A stretch of 64,000 bases of DNA, taken from the NCBI GenBank assembly GCA_963591145.1, contig CAVARE010000039.1:1-64000 (forward strand), given 5' to 3'. The position numbers were made by a program, and so were the translations under genes. The stretch is from RGIG5612 sp963591145. GTDB lineage: Bacteria > Bacillota > Clostridia > Lachnospirales > Lachnospiraceae. The first letter of the stretch is position 1. The number at the start of each line of letters is the position of its first letter. Shown here in pieces: positions 17,079-25,965 of this stretch. Below the pieces are notes generated by a model that did no database searches, was not told the DNA's origin, and saw only the letters and a program-made list of their open reading frames with translations.

Positions 17079-19886
17079 TTATTTTGTAAGCCCGAAATCA
17101 TATTGCAGATAATCCGGCAATTCATTTTCCATAGGTATGTCGAACAAATATGTCACAACATCCCTTTTCTTCTGTCTGTCGTAGGATACCTGCCTGCGCG
17201 GATTGGTCAGATGGCCTTTCCCCACATAAGTAAACGGCATTACGATTCCATTTTCATCCGACACCTTTCTGATAAAAAGCAAGGTCTCCTCGCTATCTAT
17301 CAGCTTTTGAAGATCTGTGGCTGATACATTCGCCATGCTTTCCCATTGAAACAAGCCGGGCTCAATAAACTTATCCTTATAATTCAATCTTTCTGCTACC
17401 GAAGCATCCTTCTTGAGCGATGCAAAGATGATAACAGTCTTTCCGTAATAATAGGTTCCCACCTGGTTATGACCAGGGTTCTTCAAGAGCTTCAGCTGTA
17501 CCTGATCCATGCGGTAACTCTGCCAAAGCTTGAAACCTGTCTCCTCTCCATATTCGGAAGCAAGTCGCGTAAGACCATATTCGAGCAAATCCTCAATATA
17601 CTCATTAAATTGATCATCAAGCGGGACATCCGTGAGAGTGCAATCCTCGCCGTCGAATGTCAGAAAGCCATTGTCCGTAATATATTTCATGGCGTGCTCC
17701 ATCTGCTCATGTGAATAATCCCCGACAGTCTCGGACAGTCGAGTCTCTATCTCGGATAAACGGGTAACGCCGTGAATTACGCTGTCAAAAATGAGATATT
17801 CGTGCTGCCGCACAAGCGGAAGCATGGCGGAGAGATAATTCGCAAAGGCAATCTGCCGCTCCGTAAATACAGGAAGAAGCTTTGCGTCATCATCGCTGTC
17901 ATCGAGAATCCCGTGAAGAAAGTTATAGTAGGAAACGCATTTCTTCCCGCCAATTTTAATGCTCATGAAGCGAAGCAAATCAGGTGCGCAATCGTTGTTG
18001 AGATAGTCCATGTGCTTCGGATAGGACTCCGCCCCGATATACTTCCGGAAGTTGAAATAATCCTGCTTGAGGTATACGAGGCTGTTGAAATTCTCCTTTT
18101 CAATATAGCTGATGATTTCTTCTTTACTGAGGTCATCTATGTGTATCTCAACGCCGTAATCATCAAGACCGATTGCCTTGAAATCATCCTGCACAAGTGC
18201 CATCATCAACCGCTTTTCAAGCACGAAATTCTCCGCAAGAGACGATAGCGCGAAGGCAATCTGCACGCTTCTTTTATAGCTGTTGCCGATGAAATCAAGT
18301 ACGGTGACATACTGCTTGTTGTCATATTTTCGCAGACCGCGTCCAAGCTGCTGAATGAAAATTGTCGAGGATTCGGTCGGACGCAGAAAGAGCACCATGT
18401 TGACACCCGGAATATCGACACCTTCATTGAGGATATCGACGGTGAAGAGGATTTCAAGTTCCTTTTCATCACTCTGCAGGTCATTATAGGCTCGGATTCG
18501 CTCGCCGATATCATTTCTACCCGTAAGATATGCGGTCTTGTAATGTTCACTCATCATCTCGCACATCATGCGAGCGTGGGTAACGTTTCGGCAGAATGCA
18601 AGTGCTTTCAGCTTTCCTTCGGGGCGGTGTTTCTCAATCTCACGGGTAATAAAGTCTCCATGTTCGGCCGTTGCAAGCTGCGCTACCATTTTGCGTTCCT
18701 CACTCTTGGTGAGTCCGTAATTAATGAGCTCATCGCGAATGCCGAAATAATGAAACGGCACGACAAGGTCGTTAATGATGGCATCGCGCAGGCGAAGCTC
18801 ATAGGGAACATTCTTGTCAAACATGTCGAATACGTCCTGATTATCCATGCGCTCGGGTGTGGCGGTGAGTCCAAGCAGAAACTCTGGCTCAAAGTAGCCG
18901 ATAATTTTGCGGTAGGTTTCCGCCGTTGCGTGATGGCATTCATCCACGATGATGTAGTCAAACCAGTCCTTAGAGAAAAGCTCGAGCGACTTTGCCATCG
19001 TGATATTAGTCGCGAATACGAAATCCGCATCCATCTCCTTGTTCTCACTGCTGAAAATACCATAGGTAATCGAATTTCCGAACACGTCTTGAAAAGTTTT
19101 AAGTGATTTCCTAAGGATTGAGCCCTCATGAACAATGTACAGAAGCCGCTTTGGAGAGAAATTCAGTGCATCAAATGCCGCAAGATAAGTCTTGCCGGAG
19201 CCTGCCGCCGCGACCACAAGTGCGCGGGATGTACCGACAGCGCGGTAGCGATTCAATTCCTTCAGCGCTTTACGTTGCATAAAATTCGGCTTAATGTTTG
19301 CTGTATGCAAATCATAGTCCATATCCCAGCGCTCAATGGCAAAATTGAGTTTATTCGAATAGAGGTTAATAATCTCAGTATTTAACGGATGGGTAGCCTC
19401 CCACTTTTCCTCAAACTCACGCATAGCATCCGCAAACAGAGACGAGGATTTTTCTGCTGACACTGCAACATCCCACTCCACATTTTTGAGAAGAGCATAA
19501 CGGGTGATGTTCGACGAGCCGACAATCACTTCGCACTTGTCGTCATATTCAAAAAGATAGCCCTTGGAATGATACCCGAGCGTTATATATTCACTGTCAT
19601 GAAAGCATTCATAATCGAGATGGCAGGTGAAGTTCTTGCATCTTGACTGCAATGTGAAAAAGCTTTTCAGAGACTCGATATCCGTAAAGTTCTGATAGGT
19701 GGAGGTAATAATCCGCCCAATCGTGCCGCGCTCAACTGCCGCCTCAATATCCTTAAAGAGCAGGACAAGCCCTGCTTTCTTGATAAAGCTGACCGAAAAG
19801 TAGAATGCCGTGCAATGTCTTAGGCTATCCTTGATTTTTTCAAGGAATTTCTGTTCTGTATAGTTTGTCAGAAACTGATTTGACAT
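17079..19886 (-). CDS. PLD-nuclease/superfamily 2 helicase with DUF3427 domain
   Basis: The 935-residue protein starts at the ATG at 19886, preceded by AGAAAGAGAAA; an upstream in-frame ATG at 19946 lacks a suitable site. The N-terminal phospholipase-D-like domain has HSKGYLFEYDD and VGSSNIT (an HKD motif near residue 105). The SF2 helicase core has Walker A AAAGSGKT (about 230), DECHH (about 318), SAT-type GLTATPER and motif VI QQLGRGLRK. The C terminus matches DUF3427-type domains. It probably cuts and unwinds DNA. The layout resembles type IV restriction/defence helicases, but no target-recognition domain is evident. It is followed by mutT. Confidence 0.85.
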   Translation of the reverse strand: MSNQFLTNYTEQKFLEKIKDSLRHCTAFYFSVSFIKKAGLVLLFKDIEAAVERGTIGRIITSTYQNFTDIESLKSFFTLQSRCKNFTCHLDYECFHDSEYITLGYHSKGYLFEYDDKCEVIVGSSNITRYALLKNVEWDVAVSAEKSSSLFADAMREFEEKWEATHPLNTEIINLYSNKLNFAIERWDMDYDLHTANIKPNFMQRKALKELNRYRAVGTSRALVVAAAGSGKTYLAAFDALNFSPKRLLYIVHEGSILRKSLKTFQDVFGNSITYGIFSSENKEMDADFVFATNITMAKSLELFSKDWFDYIIVDECHHATAETYRKIIGYFEPEFLLGLTATPERMDNQDVFDMFDKNVPYELRLRDAIINDLVVPFHYFGIRDELINYGLTKSEERKMVAQLATAEHGDFITREIEKHRPEGKLKALAFCRNVTHARMMCEMMSEHYKTAYLTGRNDIGERIRAYNDLQSDEKELEILFTVDILNEGVDIPGVNMVLFLRPTESSTIFIQQLGRGLRKYDNKQYVTVLDFIGNSYKRSVQIAFALSSLAENFVLEKRLMMALVQDDFKAIGLDDYGVEIHIDDLSKEEIISYIEKENFNSLVYLKQDYFNFRKYIGAESYPKHMDYLNNDCAPDLLRFMSIKIGGKKCVSYYNFLHGILDDSDDDAKLLPVFTERQIAFANYLSAMLPLVRQHEYLIFDSVIHGVTRLSEIETRLSETVGDYSHEQMEHAMKYITDNGFLTFDGEDCTLTDVPLDDQFNEYIEDLLEYGLTRLASEYGEETGFKLWQSYRMDQVQLKLLKNPGHNQVGTYYYGKTVIIFASLKKDASVAERLNYKDKFIEPGLFQWESMANVSATDLQKLIDSEETLLFIRKVSDENGIVMPFTYVGKGHLTNPRRQVSYDRQKKRDVVTYLFDIPMENELPDYLQYDFGLTK

Positions 19887-19975
19887 AGATATTTCTCTTT
19901 CTACAACAACTGCCTCAAAAGCGAATCGCCGTTCTCCTTCAGCCATTTATGACAAAATGGTAATTACAAAAGTAC

Positions 19976-20146
19976 TTACTTCCATGACATTTGTAATTCT
20001 CTTTTTGATTTAACACAATCGGATAAATACAAATTTATAAGAGTTTGATATGGTATGCCGGTATTTTCAGACTGAGTCTTAAAATATGCAATAACATCTC
20101 CATCAAGATTTATATTATCCAGCTCTGCTGCGCATCTGTCATTTGC
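19976..20146 (-). pseudogene. remnant of a BrnA/CopG-like antitoxin gene
   Basis: On the minus strand an open stretch without a start codon encodes about 56 residues including INLDGDVIAYFKTQSENTGI and PYQTLINLYLSDC, ending KSKRELQMSWK and a stop. This is the typical C-terminal half of BrnA-type ribbon-helix-helix antitoxins. An in-frame TAA at 20147-20149 truncates it and no BrnT-like toxin lies beside it. The gene is a broken relic. Confidence 0.7.
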
Positions 20147-20230
20147 TTAACTATTAATCGCGCTCATGATAGCATTCCAGAAGTGAAACGGCAATAATCA
20201 CCTGCTGCATATAGATAAATTTCAAGTATA

Positions 20231-20259
20231 TTGACGTACAGAATCATGTACGTTAATAT
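20231..20259 (+). promoter_or_regulatory. promoter and operator of the yefM-like gene
   Basis: TTGACG (20231-20236) and TAATAT (20254-20259) are 17 bases apart. The inverted repeat ACGTACA-6-TGTACGT (20234-20253) fills the spacer, a typical autoregulatory operator of YefM/Phd antitoxins. Confidence 0.75.
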
Positions 20260-20281
20260 GCTTGAGAAGGAGGGTTCTAAA

Positions 20282-20548
20282 ATGTTGGCAGTAAATTATA
20301 CAAATCTACGAAAAAACATGAAATCTTATATGAATCAGATAACAGACAACTACGAAACAGTAATTGTTACAAGAACGAATAAGAAAAATGTCGTGATGCT
20401 GTCGGAGGAATCATATAACAATATGATGGAGAACCTATATATCACGGGATGCAAAGAAAACTACGATTGGTTAATGCAGTCCAAATCTCAACTGGAGCGT
20501 GGTGCTTTTAAAAAGCATCTATTATTAGAGGATGCTGCTAATAAATAA
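20282..20548 (+). CDS. YefM/Phd-family antitoxin, orphan
   Basis: The 88-residue protein starts at the ATG at 20282 with AAGGAGG at 20267-20273. The N-terminal YefM/Phd fold (AVNYTNLRKNMKSYMNQI, VIVTRTNKKNVVMLSEESYN) is complete, and the C-terminal toxin-binding tail (LERGAFKKHLLLED) is present. No RelE/YoeB/Txe-type toxin gene follows; the next 130 bases are non-coding. It is a solitary antitoxin that may still repress its own operator or neutralise a toxin encoded elsewhere. Confidence 0.85.
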   Translation: MLAVNYTNLRKNMKSYMNQITDNYETVIVTRTNKKNVVMLSEESYNNMMENLYITGCKENYDWLMQSKSQLERGAFKKHLLLEDAANK

Positions 20549-20632
20549 AGTTTTTTCCCAAAATGACAGCTTGTAGACAAAAAGCAGGGGTACCTTGGGG
20601 TACCTTGAAATATTAGGCTTTACGACAAAAGG

Positions 20633-20667
20633 AAAGAGCCAGAAAACCGTGAATTTTCAAGCTCTTT
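20633..20667 (-). terminator. terminator-like hairpin after tRNA-Leu
   Basis: The arms AAAGAGC and GCTCTTT pair. On the minus strand they are followed by CCTTTTG, 17 bases past the tRNA 3' end. Confidence 0.45.
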
Positions 20668-20683
20668 GCTAATTAAAAAGACA

Positions 20684-20768
20684 TGCGGAAGATGGGACTT
20701 GAACCCACACGCAAGCAATATGCACAAGATCCTTAGTCTTGCTCGTCTGCCAGTTCCGACACTTCCGC
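20684..20768 (-). tRNA. tRNA-Leu (anticodon AAG)
   Basis: An 85-base class II cloverleaf with acceptor GCGGAAG/CTTCCGC and D-arm TCG-AACTGGCAGA-CGA. The anticodon stem CAAGA/TCTTG has loop CTAAGGA, giving AAG. A long variable arm follows, with T-arm GTGGG-TTCAAGT-CCCAT. CCA is not encoded. A34 would probably be deaminated to inosine. Confidence 0.93.
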
Positions 20769-20885
20769 ATTGGACTGTTGATTTCTCAACCGCGCAAGAA
20801 AAAGTATACCAAAATAAAAATAAAAGTCAACTACTTTTTTAATTTTTTCTGTTGCACTTTTTTCCGAATCGTATATCCTTATCAT

Positions 20886-21992
20886 ATGGATTCGCATGAA
20901 ATAAATTTATCTAATCAATTATATACTGGCTGCACTTTATGTCCGAGAAATTGTCGCGTTGACAGGCGCACCGCACTGGGGGTCTGCCGCTGCTCCGACA
21001 TACTTCGGGCAGCCCGGGCAGGCCTTCACTATTACGAGGAGCCGTTTCTGTCAGGTACGAATGGCAGCGGCACAGTATTTTTCAGCGGCTGCTCTCTTGG
21101 ATGCATCTACTGCCAGAATGGACAAATATCATTTGACAATTATGGATTTGATATCAGCATCGAACGCCTGGCAGAGATTTTCCTGGAGCAGCAGGCCAGA
21201 AAAGCACATAATATCAATCTCGTTACAGGAACGCACTATACTCCTTCGATTGCCTGCGCGCTTGAGATTGCACGGGCAAATGGCCTTACTATCCCTGTAG
21301 TCTGGAACAGCTCAGGATATGAGAAACCGGATACATTAAAACTGCTGGACGGTCTTGTTGATATATTTATGCCGGATTTTAAGACTTTGTCGCCTGAACT
21401 GGGTGCCAAATATATGAAGGCTCCTGACTACCCTGAATGGGCGCAGGAAGCGCTGGCATGCATGGTCGAGATGGCGGGCGATGTGATTTTCGAAGACTGC
21501 ATTTCTGATGATTCTAACTCTCAGACCCACGACGTTTCGAATTCTGACCTGCCGCATTCTGATTCAGAATATATGGCCATTGATAAGAATTCTGAAACCT
21601 ACGAGGGTGAAAATGTCCTTATGAAGCGAGGCGTAGTTGTGCGTCACCTGATGATCCCTGGTCAGCTTGAGGATTCTAAGAATGTGATCAGATATCTATA
21701 CGAAACCTACGGGGATAAAATATGGATATCTCTTATGAGCCAGTATACTCCTGTGGGCATATTTGCTGATCACAACGGTAAGGAAGTGGATGGAAACGCC
21801 GGCCGCACAGCTATTATAAACAGCTACAGGAAGACTCATCCCGAGTTATTCCATAAGGTCTCCCGCAAGGAATATGACGAACTGGTTGACTATGCTATCG
21901 ATATCGGTGTAGAAAACTGCATGATTCAGGAAGATGACGTGGCTGATGACAGCTTTATCCCAGAATTTGACGGAAGCGGCATACAGGCATGA
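20886..21992 (+). CDS. radical SAM protein, pyruvate-formate-lyase-activating-enzyme-like
   Basis: The ATG at 20886 (MDSHEINLSNQLYTGCTLCP) is the first start that fits the family; the frame upstream overlaps the tRNA. The 368-residue protein has an N-terminal CTLCPRNC motif and the radical SAM cluster GCSLGCIYCQN (CX3CX2C, about residues 65-75). This matches the uncharacterised PflA-like family. A Ser/Asp/Glu-rich stretch (about residues 205-240) interrupts the barrel and looks like a family-atypical insertion. A terminator stem overlaps the last codons. Its partner and substrate are unknown. Confidence 0.83.
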   Translation: MDSHEINLSNQLYTGCTLCPRNCRVDRRTALGVCRCSDILRAARAGLHYYEEPFLSGTNGSGTVFFSGCSLGCIYCQNGQISFDNYGFDISIERLAEIFLEQQARKAHNINLVTGTHYTPSIACALEIARANGLTIPVVWNSSGYEKPDTLKLLDGLVDIFMPDFKTLSPELGAKYMKAPDYPEWAQEALACMVEMAGDVIFEDCISDDSNSQTHDVSNSDLPHSDSEYMAIDKNSETYEGENVLMKRGVVVRHLMIPGQLEDSKNVIRYLYETYGDKIWISLMSQYTPVGIFADHNGKEVDGNAGRTAIINSYRKTHPELFHKVSRKEYDELVDYAIDIGVENCMIQEDDVADDSFIPEFDGSGIQA

Positions 21993-22037
21993 CCTATAAT
22001 TTCTAAGTCATGCAAGCATGCCGCTTCCAGATTTTTT
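21972..22037 (+). terminator. terminator overlapping the end of the radical SAM gene
   Basis: The left arm (21972-21993: GGAAGCGGCAT, then GCATGAC) contains the last six sense codons and the stop. The right arm is 22007-22028. The stem of about 22 bp has two to three mismatches and is followed by ATTTTTTG. Confidence 0.85.
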
Positions 22038-22155
22038 GATTTCACTTCGAGGATTGCTGCACAATCCATGCACCATAAGCCCCGCCAGTTCAGGTTTTAT
22101 TACAGTTTTCAGCTTACCCTTTAATTAAAAGGTCACGTCGCATCGCAGACTTTAG

Positions 22156-22953
22156 TCATCTGTCGCAGTATTTAATGCCAAAATATTTGGACAGAATCTC
22201 TGCAAACTCGCTTTCTTCAAACTCACGGACAGATGCCTTACCATTCTGGCAGATCTTCAGTGTATTATTGCGAATATCGATATATCCGTCCTCTGTATTT
22301 CTGTTTACGAGACGCTCCAGATGGAACATCGTATCACCTCTTGCTACGAGGTTCTCACAATTGGCCTCGAAATCCATCGGAAGCATGGCTATTGGGGCAA
22401 ATATAATAACAGCACTTTCTTCATTGCTGAATCCCTCGCAGCACTGCATCTTCCAACCCTCATAGGTATCCTCGATCCAGAATGCATGGCCATTCTTCTC
22501 CTGACGGCCGCCATCGAAGTCAACAGCCCAGTCAGCCTTAGGACCGCCCATGCCTACATCGACATAGAAATTCTTGCCTTCCATTCTCACAATGATGCCG
22601 CGATGATCCAGCCTTAACAGATCTGGAATCACAGGGATGCCGACACGAGCCATGCATCCGACAGCATCATAGCCGAGACCTTTAAGAAGCAGCAGAAATG
22701 CACCATTTAATTCGAAGCAGAATCCTCCGCGATTATTTGTGACAATCTTATCAAACAATGCGTCCGAGGATAAATCTACCGTGCCAAAGTTCATACACAG
22801 CGCCATATTTTCAAATGGCACATTGATCTGATGCTGATGAATCAACATATTTAAGTTGTCCAGTGTTGCATTGCCATCCCATGAGGCATGAATCCTCTCG
22901 AGATATTTGTCACACTGCTCCTTCGTGAATCCGTCAAATTTAAATTCGTACAT
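22156..22953 (-). CDS. nat: arylamine N-acetyltransferase
   Basis: The start is the ATG at 22953, preceded by CAGGAGC, giving 265 residues. The catalytic triad is visible: Cys 79 in NRGGFCFELN, His 117 in LDHRGI and Asp 132 in FYVDVGMGG. It transfers acetyl from acetyl-CoA to arylamines or hydrazines in the cytosol. It begins 28 bases after the OYE-type reductase gene and is probably co-transcribed with it, suggesting joint action on aromatic xenobiotics or their reduction products. Confidence 0.9.
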   Translation of the reverse strand: MYEFKFDGFTKEQCDKYLERIHASWDGNATLDNLNMLIHQHQINVPFENMALCMNFGTVDLSSDALFDKIVTNNRGGFCFELNGAFLLLLKGLGYDAVGCMARVGIPVIPDLLRLDHRGIIVRMEGKNFYVDVGMGGPKADWAVDFDGGRQEKNGHAFWIEDTYEGWKMQCCEGFSNEESAVIIFAPIAMLPMDFEANCENLVARGDTMFHLERLVNRNTEDGYIDIRNNTLKICQNGKASVREFEESEFAEILSKYFGIKYCDR

Positions 22954-22981
22954 ATTTGCTCCTGTTGTCTTCGGGCTACAA

Positions 22982-24928
22982 TCACACATCTAATGCTGCA
23001 TGATAGCCCCAGTAAACTGCATTGGTGATGGTCGATACCCTGGATGCATCACCAATTACCCTTACGAATGGCGCGCTGTCCAGAAGGTCATTCACCACAT
23101 CAGTTCTGGATCTCTGACCCAGGGCACAGATGACGCTCTTGCCAGGAACCAGCACCTCATTGCCGTCCTTATTCTCGCAGATGATTCCATCTGCCGTTAC
23201 TCTCAGCCCCTTATAGCTCGTATGGACTGTGACATATTTGTCTATTTCCTGCATAAGAAGCGGACGGTGACGGACATTTGCATCCGGAGCTAATGTATCT
23301 CTCATCTCTACCAGATGCACGGTCTTGCCCAGCTGTCCCAGGTGAACCGCGCACTCGCAGCCTGCCAGTCCTCCGCCGAATACAACCACGTCGTCGCCTA
23401 CCTTATCAGCTTCCTTATAATAATTATTAACAATCGTTACGTTATCGCCGTCCAAGCCCGGAATCGGCGGAACCAGCGGCGCAGAGCCTGCTGCCACGAT
23501 TACTGCATCCGGCTGTATCTGCTCCACATATGCCCTGGTAACCTCTGTATTAAGCCTTATATCTACGCCTGATTCCTTACAGAATCTGGCAAATGTTCCT
23601 GCCAGCTCGTACATCTCATGCTTAAATGGTATCGCCTGCTCGCTCTTCAGTATACCGCCGAGTTCGCTCTCCTTCTCGCATAAGATTACATCATGACCTC
23701 GTCTTGCGGCTGTATACGCAGCATAGAGTCCTCCCGGACCTCCGCCTGCCACAAGAACTTTTTTCTTGACTGGTGCAGGATATATCTCATCGCCCTCCAT
23801 CTCTCTGCCGATCAATGGATTAACCGTGCAGCGGCGGGTTGATGTTGCTGCTCTTTCCGCCATACAAGTAAAGCATCTGAGACAGTGAACGATATCCTCA
23901 TCTTTATTTGCCATTACTTTATTAGGAAGGAACGGATCAGCCAGAAGCGCACGTCCCATGTATACGATGTCCGCCTGACCTGATGCGATTATCTCTTCCA
24001 TCTGGGCTGGGTCATTAAGGCCGCCGATGGTTGCAACCGGCACGCTGACATGCTTCTTGATCTCGGCTGCCAGGAATACATTTCTTCCGTGCTCTGTAAA
24101 CATCGAAGGATGTGTGATGCCAAATGTTTTCTGATATGTGCCGGCACTTACATGAAGTATGCTTACGTACTTTTCTAGCTGCATCGCGATCCGGACACCC
24201 TCATCCAGGCCATATCCCTCTGGAACAAACTCTGAACCGCTCATACGAAACTCTATCGGGAAGAATGGTCCTACTGCAGCGCGTACTGCTTCTAATATTT
24301 CACGGGCAAATCTGCATCTGTTCTCCAGTGAGCCGCCGTATTCATCAGTTCTATGGTTGAACATCGGCGACAGGAACTGATTGATCAGCCAGCCATGGCC
24401 GCCATGGATCATTATCATCTCGAAGCCTGCACGTTTGGCCAATGCTGCACAGTGACCATAGGATGCGACTATATCCGCAATCATTTCACGGGTCAGCTCG
24501 CCCACCTTAACTCCGTCTGCACGCACGCATGCAGATGGTCCCCACTGATTTAAGCCCTTCTGCTTATTCTTGTCAGTCATATAAGTTCCCGAGAACATGC
24601 CCGAATGCGAAAATTCGATGCTCGGTATAGCGCCATGCCTTCTGATGGCATCCGCTGTATATGTGGCGCATGCCAGGGAATTCAATATGCTCTCATCCAG
24701 ATGATATGCATGTGATCCATCAGTTTCAGGATGCACCATCAATTCTGACACCGTTACTGCCGCAGCGCCGCCCTTAGCTCTCAGCTCATAAAATGCCGTT
24801 GATTTAGGTCCGATGCAGCCATCATTTGTAATATCAGTTCCGCCCATAGGCGCTGAAAACATACGATTTCTATATGTAGTTCGTCCGATTGTGATGGGCG
24901 AACACAGATGTGGATATTTTCTTTCCAT
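22982..24928 (-). CDS. NADH:flavin oxidoreductase/2,4-dienoyl-CoA reductase family (OYE type)
   Basis: The 648-residue protein has an N-terminal old-yellow-enzyme TIM barrel binding FMN (1 to about 330), a 4Fe-4S motif CLRCFTCM then RRCTVNP (about 343-365), and a C-terminal FAD/NAD(P) domain. Its dinucleotide motifs are VAGGGPGGLYAAYTAARRG and VVFGGGLAGCECA. This is the layout of enoate reductase, FadH and the BaiCD/BaiH bile-acid enzymes, which reduce activated C=C bonds using NADH. The substrate is unknown. It is followed by nat. Confidence 0.9.
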   Translation of the reverse strand: MERKYPHLCSPITIGRTTYRNRMFSAPMGGTDITNDGCIGPKSTAFYELRAKGGAAAVTVSELMVHPETDGSHAYHLDESILNSLACATYTADAIRRHGAIPSIEFSHSGMFSGTYMTDKNKQKGLNQWGPSACVRADGVKVGELTREMIADIVASYGHCAALAKRAGFEMIMIHGGHGWLINQFLSPMFNHRTDEYGGSLENRCRFAREILEAVRAAVGPFFPIEFRMSGSEFVPEGYGLDEGVRIAMQLEKYVSILHVSAGTYQKTFGITHPSMFTEHGRNVFLAAEIKKHVSVPVATIGGLNDPAQMEEIIASGQADIVYMGRALLADPFLPNKVMANKDEDIVHCLRCFTCMAERAATSTRRCTVNPLIGREMEGDEIYPAPVKKKVLVAGGGPGGLYAAYTAARRGHDVILCEKESELGGILKSEQAIPFKHEMYELAGTFARFCKESGVDIRLNTEVTRAYVEQIQPDAVIVAAGSAPLVPPIPGLDGDNVTIVNNYYKEADKVGDDVVVFGGGLAGCECAVHLGQLGKTVHLVEMRDTLAPDANVRHRPLLMQEIDKYVTVHTSYKGLRVTADGIICENKDGNEVLVPGKSVICALGQRSRTDVVNDLLDSAPFVRVIGDASRVSTITNAVYWGYHAALDV

Positions 24929-25003
24929 TGTTGTAACTCCTTGCTTAAAATGTTGTAGCCCTTCTTAACCACATAAAACTGCTTTTCTGCTTGAGAACAC
25001 AAG

Positions 25004-25044
25004 CATTCACAGAAAGCAATTCTGCATGGTTCTGAATAGTTACA
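25004..25044 (+). repeat. dispersed repeat family A, short form, copy 6
   Basis: Begins CATTCACAGAAAGC and ends CATGGTTCTGAATAGTTACA. It is almost identical to the copy at 15208-15248 and lies upstream of the OYE-type reductase on the opposite strand. Confidence 0.8.
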
Positions 25045-25111
25045 GCATACATTTTTGCCACATCATCATCCAATACATTTTTTTCATTCACTTATAACCG
25101 TCACGTTATCA

Positions 25112-25312
25112 TCATGAATCGCTCTGTTCGCCGCCATAGCTGATTCCGTATTTTCTATAGATTTTATACAGGTCGCTCTGGCCTATAGTGCTGAACTGCT
25201 TACGCATTATCTGCCTGGTATCAGCGCCATTTCTTATCATGGTCTCCGCCTCGGCCAGCTCCTCCTCCCGGAGCATTTCCTCATTCATTCCCTGATTGTA
25301 TTCGTTATACAT
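25112..25312 (-). CDS. small acidic/charged hypothetical protein
   Basis: A 66-residue frame with ATG at 25312 preceded by GGAG (8 bases). It is hydrophilic with a predicted two-helix core (NEEMLREEELAEAETMIRNG, then QIMRKQFSTIGQSDLYKIYR). Similar short helical proteins occur in Clostridia, but I cannot name the family. It lies downstream of the CHR transporter pair on the same strand. Confidence 0.5.
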   Translation of the reverse strand: MYNEYNQGMNEEMLREEELAEAETMIRNGADTRQIMRKQFSTIGQSDLYKIYRKYGISYGGEQSDS

Positions 25313-25386
25313 ATAATTTTCACTCCAACTAAATTCCAGCTGCCTTATTAGATATTTTGCAGATATTTTCAGATTATTAACCGCTG

Positions 25387-25965
25387 TCACAGTCCCAGTA
25401 ATATTCCGATTCCCGCCGATCCCAGGATGAAAAATATCGGATGTATCTTGATATATTTCATTAAGACAAATAGTACGACGCACATTATCGCAGCCTTCCA
25501 GTTAAATGTCGTGAAATACGTTCCAATTCTAGGCAGCATGTCAAATGTTATCTTCTCAATCCCGAAGAATACCACCAACATGACATTAAATCCCGCTGCC
25601 ATTATAAATGCTGTGCTGGCAGGCCTTAATAGTCTGAATCCGCCCAACACAAATCTGTTGGTTCGGAATTTGTCCAGCATTGTAGCGACGATCAATATAA
25701 CAACTATGCTGGGAAGTGCCAGTGCCAGCGTGGCCAGAATGGCTCCGTACCAGCCGTTTGTTATATATCCTGCATACGTGGCCATGTTGATTCCTATAGG
25801 CCCCGGTGTTGACTCAGCAACGGCTATAAAGGTAAGCACGTCGCTGCTGGTAAACCATGGATATTTTGTTGCTATTTCATAGAGAAACGGAACCGTCGCC
25901 AGGCCGCCGCCCACCGCGAACAGTCCCGTTTTCATAAATTCAAGACACATCATAAGAAGATTCAT
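25387..25965 (-). CDS. CHR (chromate transporter) family, short subunit 2
   Basis: The 192-residue membrane protein has the family motif FAVGGGLATVPFLYEI near the N terminus, SVAESTPGPIGINMATYAG-like sequence (AVAESTPGPIG), and about six helices. It is half of a bipartite short-chain CHR transporter. It overlaps the preceding gene by 4 bases (ATGA), so translation is coupled. In anaerobes the natural anion is unknown. Confidence 0.88.
   Translation of the reverse strand: MNLLMMCLEFMKTGLFAVGGGLATVPFLYEIATKYPWFTSSDVLTFIAVAESTPGPIGINMATYAGYITNGWYGAILATLALALPSIVVILIVATMLDKFRTNRFVLGGFRLLRPASTAFIMAAGFNVMLVVFFGIEKITFDMLPRIGTYFTTFNWKAAIMCVVLFVLMKYIKIHPIFFILGSAGIGILLGL

Noticed and set aside
18543..19106. 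187-codon plus-strand open frame inside the helicase gene
   Set aside because: Antisense shadow; the minus-strand helicase motifs are intact throughout.
20150..20215. Short minus-strand peptide (MQQVIIAVSLLECYHERD)
   Set aside because: Only 18 codons, no binding site, no recognisable toxin motif; too short to support.
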